Positions 17,218 to 25,231 of a DNA stretch of 64,000 nucleotides are shown one piece after another. The notes under the pieces were generated by a model. It was not told where the DNA came from, ran no database searches, and saw only the letters and a list, made by a program, of their open reading frames with translations. The position numbers and the translations under genes are program-made. Source of the DNA: Streptomyces viridochromogenes DSM 40736 (GTDB lineage Bacteria; Actinomycetota; Actinomycetes; Streptomycetales; Streptomycetaceae); assembly GCF_000158955.1 (NCBI RefSeq), contig NZ_GG657757.1, forward strand, positions 4,891,773 through 4,955,772. The letters run 5' to 3'. Each line of letters opens with the position of its first letter. Within the stretch, counting starts at the first letter, position 1.

Positions 17218-18471
17218 GTGGCTGCCCCTACCGGGCTCCCCGTCGTGATCGTCGGCGGGCTGCACGCCGACGCCCGCCGGGCGGTCGTGGCGCAGCTGCT
17301 CGCCGACGTGCCCGGCAGTGTCGTGCTCCACCACGACCTGGCCACGGCCGCTGCCGGCACCGTCGTACGGACCGTCCGGGACGCCACCGGCGTCCTGGAC
17401 GCGGGCGAGGCGCCGCTCGTCAACGACTGTGCCTGCTGCGCACTGCGCGAGGACCTGGTGCCGGAGCTGGAGCGGCTCGCGGAGGCCGGGCGGACGCCGC
17501 TGGCCGTCGTCGAGCTGTGGGACTCCGTCGAGCCCAAAGCCATGGCCGAGGTCGTCACGGCCGGCGGGTTCACCGTCACCGGGGTCGTCACCGCCGTCGA
17601 CCCGGCCCTGGTCCTGCCGTACCTCGGCAACGGTGACGACCTCGCCGACGGCGGTCTCGCCGCCGCCGCCACCGATCAGCGCACGGTCGCCGACACCTTC
17701 GCCCGCCAGCTGGAGTACGCCCCCGTCCTCGCGGTCGCCGAGTCCCCGGAGGCCGACGACGAGGACCGCGAACTGCTCGCACAACTGCACCCGACGGCCC
17801 GCCGGATCCCACTCGGCCCCACGACCCGACCGAACCCGGACGGGTCCGGAGAAGCCCTGCGACCGGGCGGCGCCCCTGAGCCGAACCCCACCGACGACGG
17901 CCTGACCGTGTCACCCCCGCGCCGGCGTCGGCTCCCGCCCCTCGCCCAGGCGGCCCTGGCCGGTTTCGACGTCGAGGCGGCCGCCGCGGCCCAGCACCCG
18001 GCGTGTGCCCTGCTGCCCGTCGAGGCCGACGCGCACGGCGTCTCCACGCTGGTCTGGCGGCGGCGCCGCCCCTTCCACCCGGAGCGGCTCTACGCCGCCC
18101 TGGAGGACCTGACCTGCGCGGCGGCCCGCAGCCGGGGCCGGTTCTGGCTGGCCGACAAGCCGGACACGCTGTTCCACTGGGACGCTGCGGGCGGCGCCCT
18201 GTGCGTGGAGAGCGCGGGGCCCTGGCTGGCCTCCCTGCCGGACGCGGCCTGGGAGATGATCCCGCCGGTGCGCCGCGCCGCCGCCGCGCTGGACTGGCAC
18301 GGCGAGCACGGCGACCGCTGCCAGCACCTCGTCTTCACCTCGCCCGGCCTCGACCGGGACGGCCTGGAACGCCTGCTGGAGTCCTGCCTGCTGACCGACG
18401 CCGAGTACGCCGCCGGGCCGGACGCCTGGCAGCGGCTGCCGCACGCCTTCGACACCCTCCTGGAGGTCTGA
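17218..18471 (+). CDS. CobW/ZNG-family protein with degenerate P-loop
   Basis: 417 residues from GTG 17218. Related to COG0523 metal-chaperone GTPases: NDCACCALREDLVPELERLA carries the CxCC metal motif, and VVELWDSVEPKAM resembles the ELSG-like region; the C-terminal CobW_C domain (GVSTLVWRRRRPFHPERLYAAL) is clear. The N-terminus reads VVIVGGLHADARRAVVAQLL where a GxxGxGKT Walker A is expected, so the nucleotide-binding Lys is missing. Co-operonic with C-minus ribosomal proteins, it is likely a zinc-starvation factor that binds or hands over zinc, perhaps without GTP hydrolysis. The CxCC motif could bind zinc directly. Confidence 0.85.
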   Translation: MAAPTGLPVVIVGGLHADARRAVVAQLLADVPGSVVLHHDLATAAAGTVVRTVRDATGVLDAGEAPLVNDCACCALREDLVPELERLAEAGRTPLAVVELWDSVEPKAMAEVVTAGGFTVTGVVTAVDPALVLPYLGNGDDLADGGLAAAATDQRTVADTFARQLEYAPVLAVAESPEADDEDRELLAQLHPTARRIPLGPTTRPNPDGSGEALRPGGAPEPNPTDDGLTVSPPRRRRLPPLAQAALAGFDVEAAAAAQHPACALLPVEADAHGVSTLVWRRRRPFHPERLYAALEDLTCAAARSRGRFWLADKPDTLFHWDAAGGALCVESAGPWLASLPDAAWEMIPPVRRAAAALDWHGEHGDRCQHLVFTSPGLDRDGLERLLESCLLTDAEYAAGPDAWQRLPHAFDTLLEV

Positions 18472-18477
18472 CCCGAG

Positions 18478-18711
18478 ATGCCCCGCAAGCCCGACCGCAC
18501 GCCCGCGAAGAACCGGCCCAACCCCCTGGACCAGGCCGGGATCACCTACGTCGACTACAAGGACACCGACCTGCTGCGGAAGTTCGTCTCCGACCGCGGC
18601 AAGATCCGCAGCCGCCGTGTCACCCGGGTGTCGTCCCAGCAGCAGCGGCAGCTGGCCCGGGCGATCAAGAACGCGCGCGAGATGGCGCTGCTGCCGTATA
18701 CCAGCCGTTGA
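18478..18711 (+). CDS. rpsR: 30S ribosomal protein S18 paralogue
   Basis: 77 residues: MPRKPDRTPAKNRPNPLDQAG, ITYVDYKDTDLLRKFVSDRGKI, then RRVTRVSSQQQRQLARAIKNAREMALLPY, a typical S18. It has no Cys, whereas the housekeeping form carries a metal-binding set. Last gene of the rightward Zur-type operon, 6 bases after the CobW-like gene. Confidence 0.95.
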   Translation: MPRKPDRTPAKNRPNPLDQAGITYVDYKDTDLLRKFVSDRGKIRSRRVTRVSSQQQRQLARAIKNAREMALLPYTSR

Positions 18712-18730
18712 GCCCGTCAGGCCGGGGTGA

Positions 18731-18759
18731 GGTTCCCCACGCTTGACGGGTGGGGAACC
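18731..18759. terminator. Hairpin after rpsR
   Basis: Arms GGTTCCCCAC (18731 to 18740) and GTGGGGAACC (18750 to 18759), perfect 10 bp with a 9-base loop, 19 bases after the rpsR stop. Probable end of the rpmG operon. Confidence 0.65.
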
Positions 18760-19295
18760 CCATATGCGTGGTCCGGCCGTGGCAGACGGCCCTGCGGACC
18801 TGCCGTTCCGCAGGATTGACGGGCCGTCAGGGGCGGGACGGCCGACCCGGTGTCGGGTGATGGTGTGACCCGGACCTCGTACTCGGGGACGACCTCACCA
18901 TCCACCGTGTGCACGATTTCTCCCTGCTCCCGCCCGGCGCCGCACGCTTCCGTATCAGTGCAGGCAGGCCCGGCGGGAGAGCCTCTCCGGACCGCTCCCA
19001 GCTCCCGCTTCTCCGGCGCGGCCGCCCGCCGGAGCCGCCTTGCGGATGCTCCGCCTCCATCGGACCTCCCCCGAACCCCCCGACTTGGGCACCGGGTCCC
19101 GGGAACGCGAGGCGGTGCGGGCCCGTCAAACAGGCAAGAGCTTCGGTAAAACGGTCGTCAAAGCTGTAACCGCAGGACCACCCCGCGTGCACGTGCATCT
19201 GCCCATGCATCTGCACATGAACAGGGCTATGATCCGGGTCAGTTGACCACTGCATCAATGGCCACACCAGCCAGTGCACCACCGGGGAGCGACCT
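18760..19295. promoter_or_regulatory. Long intergenic region with 29-bp operator-like repeat, copy 1
   Basis: About 536 bases with no convincing gene. At 19186 to 19214 lies a 29-base element made of CGTGCACGTGCATCTGCCC followed by ATGCATCTGC; it recurs with one mismatch, in inverted orientation, at 20220 to 20248 ahead of the ATPase gene. It includes TGCATCTGC twice and sits about 80 bases before the DUF397 start. The remainder (18760 to 19150) shows no clear signal. Confidence 0.6.
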
Positions 19296-19538
19296 GTGGA
19301 CCACGACGCGTACAACGGCATGGCGGCCACCAGGCTGCATGGTGTGGCCTGGCAGAAGAGTCGGCACAGCAACTCGCAGGGCTCCTGCGTGGAGTTCGCC
19401 CGGCTGCCGGGCGGTGACGTGGCCGTGCGCAACTCGCGCTTCCCCGACGGCCCCGCGCTGGTCTACACCCGTGCGGAGATCGAGGCCATGCTGCTGGGCG
19501 TGAAGGACGGCGAGTTCGACCACCTGGTGGGGGGCTGA
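19296..19538 (+). CDS. DUF397 domain-containing small protein
   Basis: 80 residues: WQKSRHSNSQGSCVEFARLPGGDVAVRNSRFPDGPALVYTRAEIEAML, a textbook DUF397 domain. Such proteins are found next to XRE/DUF5753 regulators and anti-sigma-like ATPases in Streptomyces (the whiJ/abaA-type paralogous sets), where the small protein probably binds its cognate regulator. GTG start at 19296 with GGGGAG upstream. The partner regulator lies about 1.2 kb away. Confidence 0.92.
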   Translation: MDHDAYNGMAATRLHGVAWQKSRHSNSQGSCVEFARLPGGDVAVRNSRFPDGPALVYTRAEIEAMLLGVKDGEFDHLVGG

Positions 19539-19600
19539 CGGCCGGTAGGTCCCGGAGGAACCGGGGCAAGCAGTGGCTTAACGCGCTGTAACGCGCGTAG

Positions 19601-19628
19601 AACCGCGACGCGAGGAAGCGTCGCGGTT
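19601..19628. terminator. Bidirectional hairpin between convergent DUF397 and ATPase genes
   Basis: Perfect 11-bp arms AACCGCGACGC (19601 to 19611) and GCGTCGCGGTT (19618 to 19628), 6-base loop, followed by TTCTC. Located just before the ATPase stop, so it can serve both converging transcripts. Confidence 0.75.
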
Positions 19629-19630
19629 TC

Positions 19631-20146
19631 TCATTCCGCGTTCGGCTCCGAACCGGCCCGCGGCAGCCGGAACAACGCCCAGACCACCTTGCCGCTCAGT
19701 GCGCCCGCGAGCGGATGCCAGCCCCAGCTGTCGCTGAAGGAGTCGACGAGGAACAGCCCGCGGCCCGACTCGGACGAGAAGTCGTCGGTCTCCCGGGTGA
19801 CGGGACTGTCGTGACTGGGATCGCGCACCGCGCACACCAGCCGCTCGGTGCACCGCATCAGATGCAGCCGGACGGGAGGCTCATGACCGTTGACGCCCGG
19901 GGGGCTGCCCGGCAGGCCGTGGCGCAGCGCGTTGGTGACGAGTTCCGAGACCACGAGACAGACGTCGTCGAAACTGTCGCCCATGTCCCACTGGTCGAGA
20001 GTTCCGCGCGTGAACTGCCGCGCCTCACGCACCGCTTCGTAGCGGGCGGGCAGGGCGCAGGAGGCGGCGTCGGACACGGCCGCGAGATCCAGCGGCGGAA
20101 GGCCCTGCCGTAACGGCTCGAGCATGGTCGATCCATTCGTCCCCAT
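19631..20146 (-). CDS. HATPase_c anti-sigma-like ATP-binding protein
   Basis: 171 residues from ATG 20146, chosen because GGGAG lies 8 bases upstream; GTG 20155 is an alternative. RsbW-type GHKL ATPase: ARQFTRGTLDQW, then CLVVSELVTNALRHG (N-box), AVRDPSHDSP (G1-like) and SGRGLFLVDSFSDSWGW (G2). Such short kinases act as anti-sigma factors or phosphorylate STAS-type antagonists. Grouped with the DUF397 and XRE genes, it is the third member of the whiJ-like trio and shares an upstream repeat with the DUF397 gene. Confidence 0.9.
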   Translation of the reverse strand: MGTNGSTMLEPLRQGLPPLDLAAVSDAASCALPARYEAVREARQFTRGTLDQWDMGDSFDDVCLVVSELVTNALRHGLPGSPPGVNGHEPPVRLHLMRCTERLVCAVRDPSHDSPVTRETDDFSSESGRGLFLVDSFSDSWGWHPLAGALSGKVVWALFRLPRAGSEPNAE

Positions 20147-20219
20147 GCGAGGCACTCCCGGGAATTCGCGGTCGGTGCGATGCAGCGGTGGTGCGGCACC
20201 ATGGTTTCGGATGCGTACA

Positions 20220-20248
20220 GCAGATGCAAGGGCAGATGCACGTGCACG
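20220..20248 (-). promoter_or_regulatory. 29-bp operator-like repeat, copy 2
   Basis: Read leftward: CGTGCACGTGCATCTGCCC then TTGCATCTGC, identical to copy 1 (19186 to 19214) except one base. It lies 74 bases before the ATPase ATG and in the divergent region shared with the XRE gene. Probably the binding site of the XRE/DUF5753 regulator at 20453; the binding itself is inference. Confidence 0.65.
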
Positions 20249-20452
20249 TGACCGGAATGAGCTGTCCCGTACCGCTTGTTGGCCAATTTTTCCCCTGTCT
20301 TCCTGCCCAACTCCGGCCGTTCGCTTACCTCTTTCTTCCTTTCACGCGCGAGCGCCCGCGGGCTCGATTCCGTTTCCGTAACCGGACGAGTACTGCTCGG
20401 AGTGTTTTAGTGGCAGACTTCGGCCCCTGAGACGTTGGGGAGGCTGGCGAAC

Positions 20453-21313
20453 GTGAGCGCGGGAGAGCCGGGATCGGTGGTGCGGCGCATGCTGCTCGGA
20501 TCACAACTCAGGCGTCTGCGTGAGGCGCGAGGCATCACGCGCGAGGCGGCGGGCTACTCGATCCGCGCCTCCGAGTCGAAGATCAGCCGGATGGAGCTGG
20601 GCCGGGTGAGCTTCAAGACCAGGGACGTCGAGGACCTGCTGACGCTGTACGGCATCACGGACGAGCAGGAGCGCGCCTCCCTGCTGTCGCTGGCCAAGGA
20701 GGCCAACGTCGCGGGCTGGTGGCACAGTTACTCCGACGTGCTGCCCAGCTGGTTCCCGACCTACGTCGGCCTGGAGGGCGCCGCCTCGCTGATCCGGGCC
20801 TACGAGGTGCAGTTCGTGCACGGCCTGCTGCAGACCGAGGCGTACGCCCACGCGGTGGTCCGGCGGGGCATGCAGGGCGCGAGCGAGGCCGACGTCGAAC
20901 GGCGGGTGGCGCTGCGCCTGGAGCGGCAGAAGTACCTGGTCGACGAGAGGGCGCCGGACTTCCACATCATCCTGGACGAGGCCGCGCTGCGCCGCCCCTA
21001 CGGCGACCGCGAGGTGATGCGCGGCCAGCTCCAGCACCTCATCGAGATCTCCGAGCGGCCCAACGTCCGCCTCCAGATCGTGCCGTTCAGCCTCGGCGGC
21101 CACTCCGGCGAAAGTGGCGCGTTCACGATCCTCAGCTTCCCGGAGTCAGACCTGTCGGACGTCGTCTACCTGGAGCAGCTCACCAGCGCGCTGTACCTGG
21201 ACAAGCCCGAGGACGTCGCCCAGTACGAGAAGGCGCTCAAGGAGCTCCAGAGTGACAGCCCGGGCCCCTCGGAGAGCCGGGACCTTCTCCGAGGGCTCCT
21301 CCAACTCTCCTGA
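20453..21313 (+). CDS. XRE-family regulator with DUF5753
   Basis: 286 residues from GTG 20453 (GGGGAGG upstream). N-terminal helix-turn-helix: LGSQLRRLREARGITREAAG, then SKISRMELGRVSFKTRDVEDLL. Residues about 95 to 280 form the DUF5753 effector domain (WFPTYVGLEGAASLIRAYEV, VHGLLQTEAYAHAVV, and PNVRLQIVPF). This is the WhiJ/abaA-orfA-type developmental regulator family, usually paired with a DUF397 protein that modulates DNA binding. The nearest repeat-type operator lies about 200 bases upstream. Confidence 0.93.
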   Translation: MSAGEPGSVVRRMLLGSQLRRLREARGITREAAGYSIRASESKISRMELGRVSFKTRDVEDLLTLYGITDEQERASLLSLAKEANVAGWWHSYSDVLPSWFPTYVGLEGAASLIRAYEVQFVHGLLQTEAYAHAVVRRGMQGASEADVERRVALRLERQKYLVDERAPDFHIILDEAALRRPYGDREVMRGQLQHLIEISERPNVRLQIVPFSLGGHSGESGAFTILSFPESDLSDVVYLEQLTSALYLDKPEDVAQYEKALKELQSDSPGPSESRDLLRGLLQLS

Positions 21314-21409
21314 AGGCCCCCTCCAACTCGCCTCAGACAACAGTACGATGACGTGTGATCAGATCGTGAAGGCGCGATCAGGGGTCTGCCAGGGATCGAG
21401 GGATCACAC

Positions 21410-22873
21410 ATGTCGTCGTCCTACTTCACCGAGCTTGCACAGCAGTACATCGACGGTGAGTGGCGCCCGGGTACCGGTTCCTGGGACATCATCGACTTCA
21501 ACCCGTACGACGACGAGAAGCTCGCGTCGATCACCATAGCCACGGCCGACGAGGTCGATCAGGCGTACCGGGCCGCCGCCCGCGCCCAGAAGCAGTGGGC
21601 GGCGACCAACCCCTACGCCCGTCGCGCGGTCTTCGAGAAGGCCCTGAGGCTCATCGAGGAGCGCGAGGCGGAGATCTCCGAGGCGATCATCGCCGAGCTC
21701 GGCGGCACCCGTCTGAAGGCGGCCTTCGAGCTGCACCTCGCCAAGGAGTTCCTGCGCGAGGCGGTCCATCTGGCGCTGGCGCCCGAGGGCCGGATCATCC
21801 CCTCGCCGGTGGACGGCAAGGAGAACCGCGTCTACCGCGTGCCGGTCGGCGTGGTGGGCGTGATCAGCCCCTTCAACTTCCCGTTCCTGCTGTCGATCAA
21901 GTCCGTCGCACCGGCGCTCGCGCTCGGCAACGCCGTGGTGCTCAAGCCGCACCAGAACACGCCGGTCGTCGGCGGCTCCCTGGTCGCGAAGATCTTCGAG
22001 GACGCGGGGCTGCCCGGCGGTCTGCTGAACGTCGTCATCACCGACATCGCGGAGATAGGCGACGCCTTCATCGAGCACCCGGTCCCCAAGGTCATCTCCT
22101 TCACCGGCTCCGACCAGGTCGGCCGGCACGTGGCGACCGTCTGCGCCCGGCTGTTCAAGCGCTCCGTGCTCGAACTGGGCGGCAACAGCGCGCTGGTGGT
22201 CCTGGACGACGCCGACCTCGACTACGCGGTCGACGCGGCGGTCTTCAGCCGGTACGTCCACCAGGGCCAGGTCTGCATGGCCGCCAACCGGGTCCTCGTC
22301 GACCGATCGGTCGCGGACGAGTTCACCGAGAAGTTCGTCGCCAAGGTCAAGACCCTCAAGGCGGGCGACCCGCGCGACCCGGAGACCGTCATCGGCCCGG
22401 TCATCAACTCCTCGCAGGCGGACGCCGTCTCCGGTGTGGTCGAGCAGGCCCTCGCCGAGGGCGCCACGGCCCTGGTGCGCGGCGGCCGGACCGACAACCT
22501 CCTCGAGCCGTCCGTGCTGACCGGCGTCCCCGCCGACTCGGCGCTGCTGCGGCAGGAGGTCTTCGGCCCGGTGGTCTTCCTCGTCCCGTTCGACGGCGAG
22601 GAGGAGGCCGTGCGCATCGTCAACGACACGCCGTACGGCCTGAGCGGCGCCGTCCACACCGGGAACGTGGAGCGGGGCGTCGCCTTCGCCAAGCAGATCG
22701 ACACGGGCATGTTCCACGTGAACGACGGCACCGTCCACGACGAGCCGATCGTCCCGTTCGGCGGCGAGAAGCACTCGGGCATCGGCCGGCTCAACGGCGA
22801 CACGATGCTGGACTCGTTCACCACGACCAAGTGGATCTCGGTGCAGCACGGGCGCAGCGGGTTCCCCTTCTAG
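21410..22873 (+). CDS. NAD(P)-dependent aldehyde dehydrogenase
   Basis: 487 residues, full-length ALDH: Rossmann segment VGVISPFNFPFLL, SFTGSDQVGRHV (cofactor loop), catalytic base in LELGGNSALVVL (Glu255), nucleophile in HQGQVCMAANR (Cys289) and EVFGPVVFLVPF. It resembles the benzaldehyde/vanillin dehydrogenase branch of ALDHs, which oxidise aromatic aldehydes to acids; the exact substrate is not readable. ATG at 21410. Monocistronic, with a hairpin terminator 40 bases after the stop. Confidence 0.92.
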   Translation: MSSSYFTELAQQYIDGEWRPGTGSWDIIDFNPYDDEKLASITIATADEVDQAYRAAARAQKQWAATNPYARRAVFEKALRLIEEREAEISEAIIAELGGTRLKAAFELHLAKEFLREAVHLALAPEGRIIPSPVDGKENRVYRVPVGVVGVISPFNFPFLLSIKSVAPALALGNAVVLKPHQNTPVVGGSLVAKIFEDAGLPGGLLNVVITDIAEIGDAFIEHPVPKVISFTGSDQVGRHVATVCARLFKRSVLELGGNSALVVLDDADLDYAVDAAVFSRYVHQGQVCMAANRVLVDRSVADEFTEKFVAKVKTLKAGDPRDPETVIGPVINSSQADAVSGVVEQALAEGATALVRGGRTDNLLEPSVLTGVPADSALLRQEVFGPVVFLVPFDGEEEAVRIVNDTPYGLSGAVHTGNVERGVAFAKQIDTGMFHVNDGTVHDEPIVPFGGEKHSGIGRLNGDTMLDSFTTTKWISVQHGRSGFPF

Positions 22874-22913
22874 AGCTCGCACCGGACCTGGTACCGGATC
22901 TCGTACGGCCCGG

Positions 22914-22950
22914 CGGGCCCTTGCGGACAGCGGCTGACCGCAAGGGCCCG
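22914..22950. terminator. Intrinsic terminator after the aldehyde dehydrogenase
   Basis: Perfect 13-bp arms CGGGCCCTTGCGG (22914 to 22926) and CCGCAAGGGCCCG (22938 to 22950) with an 11-base loop. Confidence 0.8.
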
Positions 22951-23004
22951 TAGCGTCGTAGGTGTCAGGGGGAGACGCCCCCGGTCCGGCGAAAGGTGGC
23001 GGTC

Positions 23005-23556
23005 ATGGTCACTCACGTTCCCGCGGAGGCACACGGTGACGAGCGCGGAGCGCTGCTGTCCTTCCTCGCCGAGCAGCGCGGTGGCATCCGCCGGTCGGTG
23101 CTCGGGCTGACCGGCGAACAGGCCACGAGCACGCCCAGCGCCAGCGAGCTGTCCCTCGCCGGGCTGGTCAAGCACGTCGCCGAGGTCGAGCAGATGTGGA
23201 TCTCCATGGCCAAGGGCGAGCCCCCGGCCGTCGTGCGGGACCAGAGCAACTGGCACGAGTGCTTCCGGCTGGTCGAGGGCGAGAGCGTGGAGTCACAGCT
23301 GGCGTACTGGGAGAAGGTCGCGGCCGAGACGGAGGACTTCATCCGCTCGGTGCCGAGCCTCGACGACACCTTCGCGCTGCCCGCCCAGCCCTGGTTCCCG
23401 CCGGACGGCCGCGTCTCCATGCGCTGGCTCTGCCTCCACCTCATCCGCGAGACGGCCCGGCACGCCGGCCACGCCGACATCGTCCGGGAGTCGCTGGACG
23501 GCCGGACGGCCTTCGAGCTGGTGGCCGAGGAACAGCGGGTGGCGGCCGGGTCCTAA
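23005..23556 (+). CDS. DinB-family (DUF664) protein
   Basis: 183 residues from ATG 23005, preceded by GAAAGG. Four-helix DinB-like bundle: ERGALLSFLAEQRGGIRRSV, LAGLVKHVAEVEQMWI (first metal His), and LCLHLIRETARHAGHADIVRE (His cluster typical of the metal site). Actinobacterial members are putative mycothiol- or bacillithiol-dependent metalloenzymes; the reaction here is unknown. The stop is 10 bases from the PadR gene, so the two are likely co-transcribed. Confidence 0.85.
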   Translation: MVTHVPAEAHGDERGALLSFLAEQRGGIRRSVLGLTGEQATSTPSASELSLAGLVKHVAEVEQMWISMAKGEPPAVVRDQSNWHECFRLVEGESVESQLAYWEKVAAETEDFIRSVPSLDDTFALPAQPWFPPDGRVSMRWLCLHLIRETARHAGHADIVRESLDGRTAFELVAEEQRVAAGS

Positions 23557-23566
23557 CCTGGACCGC

Positions 23567-24208
23567 ATGTCAGCGATCCGTCTCCTCGTGCTCGGCGCGG
23601 TCCGTATGCACGGCCGCGCCCACGGCTACCAGGTGCGCAACGACCTGGAGTACTGGGGTGCGCACGAGTGGTCCAACGCCAAGCCCGGCTCGATCTACCA
23701 CGCACTGAAGCAGATGGCGAAACAGGGCTTGCTGCACGCGCACGAGATCGCCCCGTCCACGGCCGGCGGCCCGCCGCGCACGGAGTACGAGATCACCGAG
23801 CAGGGGACCGAGGAGTACTACCGGCTGCTGCGGGACGCGCTGGTCACCTACGACCAGCGCGGGGACGTGAAGACGGCCGCCGTCGGCTTCGTCGTCGACC
23901 TGCCGCGGGCCGAGGCCGTCGCGCTGCTGAAGGAGCGGACGCTGCGGATCGAACAGTGGCGGGCCTCCGTCCTGGAGCACTACGTGCCCGAGGAGGGGCC
24001 CGAACAGCTCGGTCACATCGGCGAGATCATGAACATGTGGGTCCACACGGCCGACTCCGAGGCCGAGTGGACCCGAGGCCTGATCGAGCGCATCGAGGGC
24101 GGCGCCTACACCTTCGCCGACGAGGGTGATCCGTTCGTCGGCATCCTCGCCGAGGACCAGGAGAACCCGTACGCGACGGGGGACCAGCACCCCGGGGACG
24201 CCCGCTAA
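23567..24208 (+). CDS. PadR-family transcriptional regulator
   Basis: 213 residues. N-terminal winged helix (LLVLGAVRMHGRAHGYQVRNDL, then KPGSIYHALKQMAKQGLL and TEYEITEQGTEEYYRLL), followed by a C-terminal helical dimerisation domain of the Vir/AphA type. Directly upstream of a DrrAB-like ABC exporter. Two copies of TCAAGTTTGAC flank the promoter between them, so it probably represses the exporter and is released by a drug-like ligand (inference from family and layout). Confidence 0.92.
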   Translation: MSAIRLLVLGAVRMHGRAHGYQVRNDLEYWGAHEWSNAKPGSIYHALKQMAKQGLLHAHEIAPSTAGGPPRTEYEITEQGTEEYYRLLRDALVTYDQRGDVKTAAVGFVVDLPRAEAVALLKERTLRIEQWRASVLEHYVPEEGPEQLGHIGEIMNMWVHTADSEAEWTRGLIERIEGGAYTFADEGDPFVGILAEDQENPYATGDQHPGDAR

Positions 24209-24264
24209 TCAAGTTTGACGAATGGGTGAGGCGGGTCTACCTTCGACTCGTATTCAAGTTTGAC
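24209..24264 (+). promoter_or_regulatory. Operator-like direct repeats upstream of the ABC exporter
   Basis: TCAAGTTTGAC at 24209 to 24219 and again at 24254 to 24264, 45 bases apart, each nearly palindromic (TCAAG/TTTGA). They bracket the PadR stop region and the promoter of the ABC genes; the second copy ends 16 bases before GTG 24281. Confidence 0.6.
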
Positions 24265-24280
24265 TAGTGAGGGAGGGGCA

Positions 24281-25231
24281 GTGGCCGACGCGGCGATCAC
24301 CGTCGAAGGCGCGGAGAAGAGGTACGGCGACAAGAAGGCGCTGGACGGGCTCGACCTGCGGGTCGCGCGCGGCACGGTGCACGGGGTGCTCGGCCCGAAC
24401 GGGGCGGGCAAGACCACCCTGGTCCGGGTCCTGTCCACACTGCTGCGGCCCGACGCGGGCCGGATCGAGGTGGCCGGACACGACGTGCTGGGCCAGGCCT
24501 ACGAAGTACGCCTGCGCATCGGACTGCTCGGCCAGCACGCCGCGCTGGACGAGGAGCTCGGCGGCCGCCAGAACCTGGAACTGTTCGGACGGCTGCACCA
24601 CCTGGGCGCGAAGCGGGCACGCGCGCGTGCCGACGAGCTCCTGGAGCGTTTCGACCTGGCCGACACGGGCCGCAAGGCGGTCCGGCAGTACAGCGGCGGC
24701 ATGCGGCGCCGGCTGGACCTCGCGGCCTCCCTGATCACCGAACCGGAGGTGCTCTTCCTGGACGAGCCGACCACCGGCCTCGACCCGCGGGGCCGCGCCG
24801 AGGTGTGGGACTCCGTCCGTTCCCTGGTCGGCGGCGGTACGACGGTCCTGCTCACCACGCAGTACCTGGAGGAGGCCGACCAGCTCGCCGACCGCATCTC
24901 GGTCGTCGACACCGGCCGCGTCATCGCGGAGGGCACGGCGGACGAGCTGAAGGCGCGGATCGGCGGCGACCACATCGACGTGGTCCTGCGGCACGCCGGT
25001 CAACTGGGCGCGGCCGTCGCCCTGCTGCCCCTCACCGGGGTCACCGTCGACGCCGACCGCCGCCTGCTGAGCGCCCCGGTGACCGACCGCATGGAGGCGC
25101 TCTCCGGGGTCGTAAGGGCCCTTCAGGAGTCCGGGATCGAGGCGGAGGACATCGCGCTGCGGCGACCGACGCTGGACGAGGTGTTCCTGCACCTGACCGG
25201 GGACGACCACCGAGTGAAGGAGGCCGTGTGA
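24281..25231 (+). CDS. DrrA-type ABC transporter ATP-binding protein
   Basis: 316 residues from GTG 24281 (GGGAGGGG upstream). Walker A GPNGAGKTTLVR, signature YSGGMRRRLDLAASLI, Walker B VLFLDEPTTGLDP, and the H-loop TTQYLEEADQLAD. The C-terminal ~90 residues match the daunorubicin-resistance DrrA extension (DEVFLHLTGDD). It powers drug or lipid export with the permease encoded next; the genes overlap by four bases (GTGA). Confidence 0.95.
   Translation: MADAAITVEGAEKRYGDKKALDGLDLRVARGTVHGVLGPNGAGKTTLVRVLSTLLRPDAGRIEVAGHDVLGQAYEVRLRIGLLGQHAALDEELGGRQNLELFGRLHHLGAKRARARADELLERFDLADTGRKAVRQYSGGMRRRLDLAASLITEPEVLFLDEPTTGLDPRGRAEVWDSVRSLVGGGTTVLLTTQYLEEADQLADRISVVDTGRVIAEGTADELKARIGGDHIDVVLRHAGQLGAAVALLPLTGVTVDADRRLLSAPVTDRMEALSGVVRALQESGIEAEDIALRRPTLDEVFLHLTGDDHRVKEAV

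Noticed and set aside
18760..19290. Minus-strand open frame 18827 to 19432 as a gene
   Set aside because: No RBS or homology; it covers the promoter and antisense of the DUF397 gene and the operator repeat.
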